The notes beneath the pieces were generated by a model that saw only the letters and a program-made list of their open reading frames with translations, made no database searches and had not been told where the DNA came from. From contig NZ_JAFBCN010000001.1 of assembly GCF_016907755.1 (NCBI RefSeq), positions 2,480,001-2,544,000 of the forward strand: a DNA stretch of 64,000 nt, read 5' to 3'. The translations under genes and the position numbers were made by a program. Numbering within the stretch: position 1 is the first letter of the stretch; the number at the start of each line of letters is the position of its first letter. This document shows positions 34,837 to 48,745 of this stretch, piece after piece. Source of the DNA: Cellulosimicrobium cellulans. GTDB taxonomy: Bacteria; Actinomycetota; Actinomycetes; Actinomycetales; Cellulomonadaceae.

Positions 34837-35418
34837 GCGCCGGCCGGGAGGACGCGTCGGACGCGCAGGTCGAGGCCGCCCGGTCCGCCTGGGCCCGCGC
34901 CGTCCGGACGACGGACGGTCTCGCGATCGGGGTGTCGGCGTTCGCCGTCGTGGGCACGGCGACCGCCGTCGTCCTCGCCGCGACCGCCCGCACGACGACC
35001 CTCTCGACCCTGTTCCTGCTGCCGAGCCGGTTCGACGCCGGGGGAACCTGGTGGGTGTGGGACGTCCCGACCGACCACGTCTGGTGGATCACCCTGGGCG
35101 TCCTGGTGCCGCCCGCGATCGCGACGCTCGTCGGCGCACGGCGGACGCGCCGTCGGCGTGCCGAGATCGAGGCAGGGCTCGCGCGGGGCACCGCTCGCGC
35201 TCCTCGGCACGGTCCTGGCGGCGACCGCGGGGAGCTGGTGGGTGATCGCGCTGGTCGTCGCCTGGTCCGGGGCCGCGGTCCCGGACCGGCTGCGGAGCGT
35301 CGCGCCCGGCTGCTGGGTTCCCGCCACCTGGGTGAGCCTCGCCCTGGTCGTCGTGCTGGCCTGGTACGTGGGCCCGCGCCCGCCGCGGCGGAGCCCTCGT
35401 GTGGGCGACGAGGCGTAG
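34833..35418 (+). pseudogene. Four-helix membrane protein gene with a frameshift
   Basis: The frame from ATG 34833 encodes two membrane helices (AIGVSAFAVVGTATAVVLAA, WITLGVLVPPAIATLVG) and a basic loop, then turns Arg/Gly-rich. From about 35190 the next frame encodes two further helices (LLGTVLAATAGSWWVIALVV, WVSLALVVVLAWYVG) to the stop at 35416. Removing one G from GGGG (35185-35188) joins them into a smooth protein of about 194 residues. It may be a true mutation, a sequencing error or slippage. Function unknown. Confidence 0.7.
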
Positions 35419-35421
35419 ATT
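35416..35421 (+). promoter_or_regulatory. -10 box of the glycosylase gene
   Basis: TAGATT overlaps the TAG stop of the preceding membrane protein gene; GGAAGG then precedes the ATG at 35444. The -35 region is poor. Confidence 0.45.
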
Positions 35422-35443
35422 GCCCACGACGGAAGGTGGTGCG

Positions 35444-36139
35444 ATGTCGACGGACGCCGTGACGCAGACGACGGGGAGCGGTGGCTCCCGTACCGTCGGA
35501 CCGTGGGACGTCCCTGCCCGGGGCTGGTACGCGCGCGACGTCCAGGAGGTCGCCCGCGACCTGCTCGGGTCGTTCCTCACCCGACGCGGCGACGACGGCG
35601 ACGTCACCCTGCGGATCACCGAGGTCGAGGCGTACGACGGCGAGCGCGACCCGGGGTCGCACGCCTTCCGCGGGCGGACGGAGCGCAACCGCGCGATGTT
35701 CGGCGAGCCCGGGCGGCTGTACGTGTACCGGCACCTCGGCCTGCACCACTGCGTCAACGTCGTCTGCGGGCCGCTGGGCCGCGCGTCCGCCGTCCTGCTG
35801 CGCGCGGGCGAGGTGACCGACGGCGTCGACCTCGCGCGGTCGCGCCGGTTCGCCGCCGGCAGGTGCGACTCCGACCGCCAGATCGCGCGGGGTCCCGCGC
35901 GCCTCGCGGTCGCGCTCGACCTCGACCTGCGCCAGTACGGTGCCGAGCTGACGGACCCCGAGGGCGAGCTCGTGCTGCACCGTGGGACCGCCACGACGCT
36001 GCGCCCGGCGATCGCGACAGGCCCGCGCGTCGGCGTCTCGGGCGACGGGGGAGACGGAGACCTGTACCCGTGGCGCTCGTGGCTCACGGGAGACCCGACG
36101 GTCTCGGCCTACCGCCGTGTGAGCGCCCGGGCGCGATGA
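35444..36139 (+). CDS. mpg: 3-methyladenine DNA glycosylase (AAG/MPG family)
   Basis: A 231-residue base-excision repair enzyme removing alkylated and deaminated purines. The family pattern is visible: ARDLLGSFLTRR, the catalytic Glu in ITEVEAYDGERDPGSHAFRG, RNRAMFGEPGRLYVYRHLG, HHCVNVVC and ALDLDLRQYG. A Ser/Thr/Gly-rich 30-residue N-terminus precedes the domain. Confidence 0.94.
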   Translation: MSTDAVTQTTGSGGSRTVGPWDVPARGWYARDVQEVARDLLGSFLTRRGDDGDVTLRITEVEAYDGERDPGSHAFRGRTERNRAMFGEPGRLYVYRHLGLHHCVNVVCGPLGRASAVLLRAGEVTDGVDLARSRRFAAGRCDSDRQIARGPARLAVALDLDLRQYGAELTDPEGELVLHRGTATTLRPAIATGPRVGVSGDGGDGDLYPWRSWLTGDPTVSAYRRVSARAR

Positions 36140-36238
36140 GTCACGCCGCCGGGCGGTGGTGTGCGGCCGCGACCGTGTGCCTGACGCGCCGGCCGTCCCG
36201 TGGGCGGTGGCCGACGGTGGCCGCGCGGCACGGCAGAC

Positions 36239-36289
36239 TAGGACCCGCCTCCCGCACGGGCGGCGGAGCACGTGCCCGGATCGGGCACT
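36239..36289 (+). promoter_or_regulatory. tyrS promoter and leader hairpins
   Basis: TAGGAC (36239-36244) is a possible -10. The leader then carries the hairpin GTGCCCG-GAT-CGGGCAC (36272-36288), seven bases before AAGGAG. There is no T-box sequence (no TGGNACCGCG), so any control would be by another mechanism. Confidence 0.35.
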
Positions 36290-36305
36290 CGACGAAGGAG
36301 TAGAA

Positions 36306-37577
36306 GTGAGCGACGTTCTCGACGAGCTGCAATGGCGGGGCCTGGTGGCGCAGTCCACCGACGAGGCCGCGCTGCGCGCCGCGCTGGCCGAGGGCCCGAT
36401 CACGTATTACTGCGGTTTCGACCCGACAGCGCCGAGCCTGCACCACGGTCACCTCGTGCAGCTCGTCGTGCTGCGTCACCTCCAGCTCGCGGGCCACCAC
36501 GCCGTGGCGCTCGTGGGCGGGGCGACGGGCATGATCGGTGACCCGCGCCAGTCGGGCGAGCGGGTGCTCAACACCAAGGAGACCGTCGCGGAGTGGACCG
36601 AGCGCCTGAAGTCGCAGGTGTCCCGGTTCCTCGACTTCGAGGGCGACAACCCCGCCCGGCTCGTGAACAACCTCGACTGGATCTCCGAGCTGTCGGCGAT
36701 CGACTTCCTGCGAGACGTCGGCAAGCACTACCGGCTCGGCACGATGCTCGCGAAGGACACGGTCGCGCGCCGACTGCGCTCCGAAGAGGGCATCAGCTTC
36801 ACCGAGTTCAGCTACCAGATCCTCCAGGGGATCGACTTCCTCGAGCTGTTCCGCCGGCACGGCGTGTCCCTCCAGACGGGGGGCAACGACCAGTGGGGCA
36901 ACCTGCTGTCGGGCGTCGAGCTCATCCGCAAGACCGAGGGCGCGGCCGTGCACGTGCTCACGACGCCGCTCATCACCAAGGCCGACGGCACCAAGTTCGG
37001 CAAGACGGAGGGCGGGGCGGTCTGGCTCGCACCCGACATGATGAGCCCGTACGCCTTCTACCAGTACTGGCTCAACGCCGCGGACGAGGACGTGGTGGGC
37101 TGGCTGAAGATCTTCACGTTCCGCACGCGGGAGGAGATCGCCGAGCTCGAGGCCGCGGTGCGCGAGCGCCCCGGGGCGCGCGAGGCGCAGCGCGCGCTCG
37201 CCTCGGACGTCACGACCCTCGTGCACGGGGCGGAGGCGACGGCGTCCGTGATCGCCGCGAGCCAGGCGCTCTTCGGCCGGGGCGAGCTCGCCGGCCTGGA
37301 CGCGGGAACCCTGGGCGCGGCGGTCGCCGAGCTCCCGCGCACGACGGCGCAGGTGGGCGACGCGGTCGTCGACCTGTTCGCGGCGTCGGGCCTCGTCGCG
37401 TCGAAGGCTGCCGCTCGTCGCGCGGTGGCCGAGGGCGGGGCGTACGTCAACAACGTCAAGGTGACGAGCGAGGACGCCGTCCTCGCAGCGGGGGACCTGC
37501 TGCACGGGCAGTTCGCCCTCCTGCGCCGGGGGAAGAAGACGCTCGGAGTCGCCGTCGCGGACGGCGCCACCGGCTGA
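36306..37577 (+). CDS. tyrS: Tyrosine-tRNA ligase
   Basis: A 423-residue class I synthetase. The HIGH-type motif is HHGHL at residues 46-50, the KMSKS-type motif is KFGKT near residue 229, and the C-terminal S4 RNA-binding domain is ASKAAARRAVAEGGAYVNN. The GTG start is preceded by AAGGAG. A strong terminator follows. Confidence 0.97.
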   Translation: MSDVLDELQWRGLVAQSTDEAALRAALAEGPITYYCGFDPTAPSLHHGHLVQLVVLRHLQLAGHHAVALVGGATGMIGDPRQSGERVLNTKETVAEWTERLKSQVSRFLDFEGDNPARLVNNLDWISELSAIDFLRDVGKHYRLGTMLAKDTVARRLRSEEGISFTEFSYQILQGIDFLELFRRHGVSLQTGGNDQWGNLLSGVELIRKTEGAAVHVLTTPLITKADGTKFGKTEGGAVWLAPDMMSPYAFYQYWLNAADEDVVGWLKIFTFRTREEIAELEAAVRERPGAREAQRALASDVTTLVHGAEATASVIAASQALFGRGELAGLDAGTLGAAVAELPRTTAQVGDAVVDLFAASGLVASKAAARRAVAEGGAYVNNVKVTSEDAVLAAGDLLHGQFALLRRGKKTLGVAVADGATG

Positions 37578-37603
37578 GCCGCCACCCAGCTGCGAGGAAG
37601 GGG

Positions 37604-37636
37604 GGGGCCGGACCGCGTCGAGCGGTCCGGCCCCTT
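37604..37636 (+). terminator. Intrinsic terminator of tyrS
   Basis: Perfect 13-base arms GGGGCCGGACCGC and GCGGTCCGGCCCC around loop GTCGA, then TT, 26 bases past the tyrS stop. Confidence 0.85.
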
Positions 37637-37742
37637 CGACGCCTCGTCGCTGGGCGAGGGTCGCGAGGCCGCTCATCTCGCGCCGAACGGGGAGGTCGAA
37701 CGATGCCGCCGACCGGGCATCGGGAGGGCGGGGCGCACGGAT

Positions 37743-37771
37743 TTGGCACCCGGACGGAGCGCGTGTAGTGT
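37743..37771 (+). promoter_or_regulatory. rrn promoter P1
   Basis: -35 TTGGCA (37743-37748) and -10 TAGTGT (37766-37771) with an ideal 17-base spacer, about 490 bases before the 16S start. Confidence 0.6.
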
Positions 37772-37934
37772 TCTCGACGTTCGCCCGGCAGGGAGGAACG
37801 GACACCGGTTCTCGATCGTACGAGACGGTGGCTGGTCCCCCGGGCGGTCCCCCTCGAGAAGGACACGGCGCCTCGCGCGCCGTGACATGATCGAGGCTGC
37901 TGGTTCACCGGCTTCTTTCGCTCGGATCACCGAG

Positions 37935-37964
37935 TTGGAGAAGACGCCGAGGCTCTGGTAGATT
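37935..37964 (+). promoter_or_regulatory. rrn promoter P2
   Basis: -35 TTGGAG (37935-37940) and -10 TAGATT (37959-37964) with an 18-base spacer. The predicted start is near 37971, where composition changes to the AT-richer rrn leader. Confidence 0.65.
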
Positions 37965-37970
37965 AGAGAA

Positions 37971-38258
37971 GTTGCCCCAAGCGAGGTTCTGCCCGGTCGG
38001 GTGGTGCTGAGTTGGTGTGTGTCGGTTGTTTGAGAACTCAACAGTGTGCTTGTTAGTCAATGCCAATTTTTTGTCCCTGTGGCATGGCTGATCGTTCCTG
38101 CCCGTCGGGTGGGGTGGTTGGTTGTGTCTGGGATTCCTTTGGTTGATTTCGGAAGATGATGTCATCTTTCGTGTTGATGCCAGTTTTGTGAACCCTGTTG
38201 GGGTTCGCTTCGTATGGATTGTTCATCACCGGGCTGTGCTTGGTGGTGGGCGTTGTTC
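37971..38258 (+). promoter_or_regulatory. 16S leader with conserved processing box
   Basis: An untranslated leader of about 290 bases. GGTTGTTTGAGAACT at 38024-38038, continuing to ACAGTG, is repeated in the 16S-23S spacer at 40167-40181. Such boxes take part in pre-rRNA processing and antitermination in actinobacteria (general knowledge). No gene is seen here. Confidence 0.6.
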
Positions 38259-43390
<5,132 letters not shown>

Positions 43391-43406
43391 CAACACACTT
43401 TGCTAC

Positions 43407-43424
43407 GCGTCCACTGTGCGGTTC
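43407..43424 (+). other. 3' half of the 23S processing stem
   Basis: Complementary over 18 bases with one mismatch to 40177-40194 in the spacer upstream of 23S; presumed RNase III substrate. Confidence 0.6.
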
Positions 43425-43482
43425 CCGAACCACCAACACCACACCCCCTTCCGGGGTGCCCAGTGTTGAGGAGGTTCACAGA

Positions 43483-43600
43483 GTTACGGCGGTCACAGCG
43501 AAGGGGAAACGCCCGGTCCCATACCGAACCCGGAAGCTAAGCCCTTCAGCGCCGATGGTACTGCCCTGGAGACGGGGTGGGAGAGTAGGACGCCGCCGGA
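43483..43600 (+). rRNA. rrf: 5S ribosomal RNA
   Basis: About 118 bases. The terminal helix pairs TACGGCGG with CCGCCG near the ends; the conserved core CCCATACCGAACCCGGAAGC and the GGGAGAGTAGG loop are present. Confidence 0.95.
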
Positions 43601-43611
43601 CAACCCTTCAC

Positions 43612-43643
43612 CGAAGGCCCACCCCACACGGGGTGGGCCTTCG
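43612..43643 (+). terminator. rrn operon terminator
   Basis: Perfect 14-base arms CGAAGGCCCACCCC and GGGGTGGGCCTTCG around ACAC, followed by GCATTTCC, directly after 5S. Confidence 0.9.
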
Positions 43644-43737
43644 GCATTTCCAGGCCGTTGCACCGGTCGCTCTCGTCCGAGGCCGGCCACGAGCGACCGT
43701 CGCGCCGCAGGACTCCTCAGGTCGCTCCGTCACGTGT

Positions 43738-43755
43738 CACGTCGGAGCCGACGTG
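43738..43755. promoter_or_regulatory. 18-base palindrome before the TPR-like gene
   Basis: CACGTCGG-AG-CCGACGTG is perfect and lies 43 bases before the GTG start at 43798. It could be an operator or a small hairpin; nothing else marks a promoter here. Confidence 0.4.
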
Positions 43756-43797
43756 GGAAGATGGCCTGCGCAAACTCCAGAACGAGAGGCAACCCCG

Positions 43798-45372
43798 GTG
43801 AACGACACCTCCCACGACCCCGAGTCGGACCGCCCGTCGTCGGGCGACGACCGTGGTGGTCGACGCGACCGTGACGGGCGCCAAGGTTCTTCCGGTGACG
43901 CTCGCGGAACGGGTCGGGGGCGAGCCGGCGACGGCCCGACCTCCGGTGACCGCGACCGCCGTCGGAGTGGCGGAGACGATGCCCGCCGCGGCTCGGGCGA
44001 CTCGCGGGGACGCCAGGACGGCGGCTATCGCGGACGGCCCGACGGCTCGCGAGGGCGCGCGGAGGGGAGCCGCCCCGACCGCGGGTACGGGGGCCCGGAT
44101 CGTGACCGGCGCTCCGGTGACCGGCAGGATCGTGACCGTCGCGAGGGGGACCGTCGTGACGGCGGACGCCAGGACGAGCGGCGACCGTGGAACCAGGGCG
44201 GTGCGAGCTCGGGCTCCACGGGCCGCGGGTACGGGCAGGGAAGCAGCGATCGTGCCGGGCGCCGTGACGACCGGACATCCGCGCGCGACGGGCGTGGCAC
44301 GTCGGGGTCGCGCGGCGACGGGTACCAGCGGCCCGCGCGCACCGGCGAAGGAAGCCGCGGGCGGTACGACCGGGACTCGGCCGACCGCCGTCGTGACGGC
44401 TCGGGTCCGCGCGACGACCGCCGTGGCGGTGACCGCCGCGGGCACGCACCGCGCGCCGGGGCCGGCCGCGACCGGGAGGGCTTCGACCGCCGTCCCGAGC
44501 CGCGCCACCCGGCGGGTCCGGCGATCCCCGACGAGGTGCAGATCTCTCAGCTCGACCGCGCGGCGCGCGGCCGGCTGCGGACCCTGAGCAAGGAGACCGC
44601 CGAGGTCGTCGGGCGTCATCTCGTGATGGCCGGGCGTCTCATCGACTCCGACCCGGAGCTCGCCTACGAGCACGCGCAGGCGGCCGTGCGTCGTGCGGGC
44701 CGGGTCGACGTGGCACGTGAGGCCGCCGGTCTGACGGCCTATGCGACCGGTCGGTACGCCGAGGCGCTCCGTGAGCTGCGCACCGTGCGGCGCCTCAACG
44801 GATCGTCGGAGCACCTCCCGATCATGGCCGACTGCGAGCGGGGGCTCGGGCGCCCGGAGCGCGCGCTCGCTCTCGCGGCGTCGGAGGAGGCCGCGACCCT
44901 GGACGACGTCGGCCGCACGGAGCTTGCGATCGTCGTGAGCGGCGCCCGCGTCGACCTCGGCGAGCTCGACGCGGCTCTCGCGGCGCTCGAGCAGGTGCCC
45001 GCGATCGGGACCCGCGGCGAGCTCGGGGCGCGCGTCCTGCAGGCGCGCGCGTCGGTGCTCGAGCTCGCGGGCCGGACCGAGGAGGCGGCGGAGATCCTCG
45101 CGGGAATCGACTCGAACCTGCTCGCCGCGGCTCTGGGCGAGGACGACGACGTCGTGGTCTACGACCTCACGGACGACGTCGAGGAGTCCGAGCAGTCCGA
45201 GGAGGAGCGTCCCGAGGCGTCCGGACCCACGGATGCCGGCGAGCCTGCCGAGGGCCAGGAGACGGACGAGCAGTCCGACGAGACCGTGGCCGGGGGCTCG
45301 CAGGGCGACGGGACGGACGAGGTGCAGGACACGACGGGGGACACCGCACCGTCGGACGAGGCCGACCGGTGA
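43798..45372 (+). CDS. Tetratricopeptide-like protein with long Arg/Gly/Asp-rich disordered N-terminus
   Basis: 524 residues in three parts. Residues 1-235 are nearly only Arg, Gly, Asp and Ser, with many RDRR, GGDRR and RGYG-type repeats, as in RNA-binding RGG proteins. Residues 245-450 form helical TPR-like repeats (AYEHAQAAVRRAGRVDVARE, ALRELRTVRRLNG). The last 75 are acidic (Glu/Asp/Ser/Thr). Position before the HAD gene and tlyA matches mycobacterial Rv1691, a TPR protein of unknown role. Nucleic-acid binding is inferred from composition only. Confidence 0.85.
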   Translation: MNDTSHDPESDRPSSGDDRGGRRDRDGRQGSSGDARGTGRGRAGDGPTSGDRDRRRSGGDDARRGSGDSRGRQDGGYRGRPDGSRGRAEGSRPDRGYGGPDRDRRSGDRQDRDRREGDRRDGGRQDERRPWNQGGASSGSTGRGYGQGSSDRAGRRDDRTSARDGRGTSGSRGDGYQRPARTGEGSRGRYDRDSADRRRDGSGPRDDRRGGDRRGHAPRAGAGRDREGFDRRPEPRHPAGPAIPDEVQISQLDRAARGRLRTLSKETAEVVGRHLVMAGRLIDSDPELAYEHAQAAVRRAGRVDVAREAAGLTAYATGRYAEALRELRTVRRLNGSSEHLPIMADCERGLGRPERALALAASEEAATLDDVGRTELAIVVSGARVDLGELDAALAALEQVPAIGTRGELGARVLQARASVLELAGRTEEAAEILAGIDSNLLAAALGEDDDVVVYDLTDDVEESEQSEEERPEASGPTDAGEPAEGQETDEQSDETVAGGSQGDGTDEVQDTTGDTAPSDEADR

Positions 45373-46391
45373 ACGTCGGGCTGCTCGGGAGCGACGTCGC
45401 GCTGGCCGACCGGTACGACCTCGCGCTCGTCGACCTGGACGGTGTCGCGTACCGCGGCCACGAGCCGATCGAGCACGCGTCGGAGGGCCTGACGACGGCC
45501 CGCGCCCGCGGCATGCGCCTCGTGTTCGTCACGAACAACGCGTCCCGTGAGCCCGGGTCGGTGGCCGAGCAGCTCACGGGTCTCGACATCCCCACCTCGG
45601 CGGACGAGGTCATGACCGCCGCGCAGGCGGCCGCCGCGCTGCTGCGGACCCGCCTCGAGCCGGGAGCGCGGATCCTCGTGGTCGGCGGGCCGGGACTCGT
45701 GACGGCCGTCCACGACGCCGGCTTCGTCCTCGTGGAGAGCGCCGACGAGGAGCCGGACGCCGTGGCGCAGGGCTTCGCGCCGGAGCTCGGGTGGGCCCAG
45801 CTCGCCGAGGCCGCCTACGCCGTCCAGCGGGGCGCGTGGCACGTCGCGAGCAACCTCGACCTGTCGCTGCCGACCGCGCGGGGTTTCGCTCCGGGCAACG
45901 GGTCCCTGGTCGGCGCGGTGCGCGCCGCGACGGGCGTCGAGCCCGACAGCGCCGGCAAGCCGTCGCCCACCATGTACCGGCTCGCGATCGAGCGTGCGGG
46001 CGCCGAGGCGCCGCTCGTCGTCGGGGACCGGCTCGACACCGACCTCGCCGGCGCCCGCGCAGGCGGCTATCCCGGCCTGCACGTCCTCACGGGCGTGAGT
46101 ACGGCGCGGGACACGATCCTCGCGGAGCCGCACCTGCGCCCGCACTACGTGGGCGCCGACCTGCGCAGCCTCCTCGAGCCCCACCCGGTGCCCGTGCGCA
46201 CGGACGCTGGCTGGTGGTCCTGCGGAGACAGCGCGGCCCAGGTCGACGACGGCGCGCTGCGCCTGGACGTGCGGGGCACCGCGACGGTGGACACCGTCCG
46301 GGCGGCGGCCGCCGCGGCGTGGGCCTCGGCCGACGCGGGGCGCCCCGTGGACCCTGCGACGGTCCCCGAGCTGCCCGTCGGGACCCACTGA
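45369..46391 (+). CDS. HAD-superfamily phosphatase, NagD-like
   Basis: A 340-residue HAD hydrolase. Motif I is LALVDLDGVAYRG (nucleophile and acid Asp), motif II VFVTNNAS, motif III GKPSPTMY and motif IV VVGDRLDTDLAGA. A C-terminal extension of about 70 residues follows. The likely Mycobacterium counterpart in this gene order is Rv1692, reported to be a glycerol-phosphate phosphatase (from memory). GTG overlaps the TPR gene stop. Confidence 0.9.
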   Translation: MNVGLLGSDVALADRYDLALVDLDGVAYRGHEPIEHASEGLTTARARGMRLVFVTNNASREPGSVAEQLTGLDIPTSADEVMTAAQAAAALLRTRLEPGARILVVGGPGLVTAVHDAGFVLVESADEEPDAVAQGFAPELGWAQLAEAAYAVQRGAWHVASNLDLSLPTARGFAPGNGSLVGAVRAATGVEPDSAGKPSPTMYRLAIERAGAEAPLVVGDRLDTDLAGARAGGYPGLHVLTGVSTARDTILAEPHLRPHYVGADLRSLLEPHPVPVRTDAGWWSCGDSAAQVDDGALRLDVRGTATVDTVRAAAAAAWASADAGRPVDPATVPELPVGTH

Positions 46392-46465
46392 GGCCGACCG
46401 TCGGGCGGCACGACGCGCCGTGTCGCGCGGTCCGCCGGTCGTGCCCGTCCGTGGGACGCAACCGG

Positions 46466-46471
46466 TAGCGT
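46466..46471 (+). promoter_or_regulatory. -10 box inside the HAD-tlyA gap
   Basis: TAGCGT in the 143-base gap after the HAD gene; a separate promoter for the small gene, tlyA, nadK and recN is plausible. Confidence 0.4.
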
Positions 46472-46534
46472 GGTCCGGGATGCCCGGCCGCGGCCGGGCG
46501 ACGTGCGCGCAGCCCACCAGACAGGAGGCAGGAC

Positions 46535-46774
46535 ATGACGGACCGCCCGCTGCGTCCGGTTCCCGGCCCGCCTCCCGGCGGAGGACCGGAGCGTTCGGCG
46601 AACGACCGGGACGGCGACGCGCCGTCCCCGGTCGCCCACGTGCTCGGCAACCCGCTCGACGCCGCGCTCGGACGGCTCGACGGGCTGGAGGGGCTCTCCA
46701 CCGCCGACCACGTGGGGGTGCTGGAGGCCGTGCACGACGCGCTGGTCGCCGAGCTCGCGCGCACGGAGGACTGA
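46535..46774 (+). CDS. Small conserved protein before tlyA
   Basis: 79 residues: a Pro/Gly-rich N-terminus, then one helical segment (VAHVLGNPLDAALGRLDGLE, VLEAVHDALVAELARTED). Similar small proteins stand at this place in mycobacteria (Rv1693). Function unknown. AGGAGGCAGG precedes the ATG, a strong ribosome site. Confidence 0.85.
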   Translation: MTDRPLRPVPGPPPGGGPERSANDRDGDAPSPVAHVLGNPLDAALGRLDGLEGLSTADHVGVLEAVHDALVAELARTED

Positions 46775-46776
46775 GC

Positions 46777-47754
46777 GTGGCCGATCGCACGAGTGCCCGC
46801 CTCGACGGCGAGCTCGTCCGGCGCGGGCTCGCGAGGTCGCGCCGGCAGGCCGCCGAGCTCGTGGCCGCGGGCCGGGTGACGCGCGGCGGGACGGTCGTGA
46901 CCAAGCCCTCGACCGCCGTCGGGCCGGAGGACCTGCTCGCGGTGACGCCGGACCCGGCGGACCCCGGCTACGCCTCGCGTGCCGCGTTCAAGCTCGCCGG
47001 GGTGCTCGACGCGCTGGACGCGCTCGACCGCGCCGGCGCGCCGCCGCGGCCGCCCGCCGTCGACGGCGCGCGGTGCCTCGACCTCGGGGCGTCGACCGGG
47101 GGGTTCACCGATGTCCTGCTGCGCCGGGGTGCGCGCGAGGTCGTCGCGGTGGACGTCGGGCACGACCAGCTCGTGCCGGCCCTGCGCGCCGACCCGCGGG
47201 TCCAGGTGCACGAGGGGCTCAACGTCCGCGACCTGGCTCCCGAGCACGTCGGGGCCGTGCCCGACCTCGTCGTCGGCGACCTGTCCTTCATCTCGCTCGC
47301 GATGGTGCTTCCCGCCGTCGCGGGGGTGGTGGGCCCGGGCTCCGACCTGCTCCTGCTCGTCAAGCCGCAGTTCGAGGTCGGCAGGGAACGCCTCGGGAGC
47401 GGCGGGGTCGTGCGCGACCCGGCGCTCCACGCCGAGGTCGTCGCCGCGGTCGCCCGGCACGCGGCGGTCGTCGGGCTGCGCCCGCTCGCCGTCGTGCCGA
47501 GCCCGCTGCCCGGGCCGAGCGGGAACCGCGAGTACTTCTGGTGGCTGCGGGCCGGCGACCCCGGCCGCGCCGACGGCGCCGTGCTCGACGACTCCGCGCT
47601 GGAGGACGCCGCCGCCGCGGCGGTGGCGTGGCAGCCCGTGCCCGACGGCGGCCCGCCGCCCGTCGTCCTCGTCGCCCCGGCGGCGTCGGACGGGCCGAGG
47701 ACGACGCCCGACGCCACGACGCCCGACCGACCCCTGACTGGAGGAGCACCGTGA
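46777..47754 (+). CDS. tlyA: TlyA-family rRNA 2'-O-methyltransferase
   Basis: A 325-residue protein with an S4 RNA-binding domain (ARLDGELVRRGLARSRRQAA) and an FtsJ-like AdoMet methyltransferase domain (CLDLGASTGGFTDVLLRRG, DLVVGDLSFISL, LLLVKPQFEVGR). In mycobacteria TlyA methylates 16S and 23S rRNA and its loss gives capreomycin resistance. The C-terminal 60 residues are low-complexity. The stop overlaps the nadK GTG. Confidence 0.94.
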   Translation: MADRTSARLDGELVRRGLARSRRQAAELVAAGRVTRGGTVVTKPSTAVGPEDLLAVTPDPADPGYASRAAFKLAGVLDALDALDRAGAPPRPPAVDGARCLDLGASTGGFTDVLLRRGAREVVAVDVGHDQLVPALRADPRVQVHEGLNVRDLAPEHVGAVPDLVVGDLSFISLAMVLPAVAGVVGPGSDLLLLVKPQFEVGRERLGSGGVVRDPALHAEVVAAVARHAAVVGLRPLAVVPSPLPGPSGNREYFWWLRAGDPGRADGAVLDDSALEDAAAAAVAWQPVPDGGPPPVVLVAPAASDGPRTTPDATTPDRPLTGGAP

Positions 47755-48743
47755 CGCGACGCGTGCTGATCGTGACCCACGGCGGCCGCCCCGAGGCGGT
47801 CGTCGCGCTGCACGAGGCGGTGACCGAGCTCGAGCGCGCCGGGTTCACCGTGACGCTGCACGACGACGACCTCGCGGAGAGGTTCGGCGACCACATGGCG
47901 CGCACGCGGGCGCGCGAGGGCGTCGCGGAGTCCGAGGTCGTCATGGTCCTCGGCGGCGACGGCACGATCCTGCGTGCCGCCGAGCTCACGCACGGGACGG
48001 GGGTGCCGCTGCTCGGCGTGAACCTCGGGCACGTGGGGTTCCTCGCCGAGAGCGAGCGCGAGGACCTGCGCGCGGCCGTGGGGCGGCTCGCGGCGTACGA
48101 CTACACGGTCGAGGAGCGCACGATCGTCGAGGTGCGCGCCTTCCTCCCGGGCGAGCCCGAGCCGCTCGTGGGCTGGGCGCTCAACGAGGCGACGGTCGAG
48201 AAGGCGCAGCGCGAGCGCATGATCGAGGTCGTGCTCGGCGTCGACGGCCGCCCGCTGTCGTCGTTCGGGTGCGACGGCGTCGTGACGGCGACCGCGACCG
48301 GCTCGACCGCGCACGCGTTCTCCGCGGGGGGGCCGGTGATGTGGCCGGACGTCGACGCGGTGCTCGTCGTGCCGCTCGCGGCCCACGCGCTCTTCGCGCG
48401 ACCGCTCGTCGTGGGCCCCCGCTCGACGATCACGGTGGACGTGCTGCCGGACTCGGCGTCGTCGGGCGTGCTCACGTGCGACGGCCGGCGGCGCATCGAC
48501 CTGCCCAACGGCTCGCGGGTCGAGGTGCGGCGCTCCGACACGCCCCTGCGCCTCGCGCGCCTCAGCACGGCACCGTTCACGGACCGGCTGGTGTCCAAGT
48601 TCTCGCTCCCTGTGGTCGGGTGGCGCGAGCGCGCGGCGAGCGTCGCCGCGACGGCAGGGACGACGGCGGAGCGCGCCGCCGCGGCGGCCGCGGACGCAGG
48701 CAGGGTGCCGGAGGACCAGGACGCCACGGACGAGGAGGAGTGA
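47751..48743 (+). CDS. nadK: NAD kinase
   Basis: A 330-residue ATP/polyphosphate-dependent kinase making NADP. The GGDGT motif is at residues 68-72; NEATVEK (NE motif) and TATATGSTAHAFSAGGP are also present. The acidic C-terminal tail (EDQDATDEEE) is extra. Translational overlap with tlyA on one side and recN on the other. Confidence 0.95.
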   Translation: MTRRVLIVTHGGRPEAVVALHEAVTELERAGFTVTLHDDDLAERFGDHMARTRAREGVAESEVVMVLGGDGTILRAAELTHGTGVPLLGVNLGHVGFLAESEREDLRAAVGRLAAYDYTVEERTIVEVRAFLPGEPEPLVGWALNEATVEKAQRERMIEVVLGVDGRPLSSFGCDGVVTATATGSTAHAFSAGGPVMWPDVDAVLVVPLAAHALFARPLVVGPRSTITVDVLPDSASSGVLTCDGRRRIDLPNGSRVEVRRSDTPLRLARLSTAPFTDRLVSKFSLPVVGWRERAASVAATAGTTAERAAAAAADAGRVPEDQDATDEEE

Positions 48744-48745
48744 GC

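Noticed and set aside
36240-36305. T-box riboswitch before tyrS
   Set aside because: The leader is under 70 bases and has no T-box TGGNACCGCG sequence.
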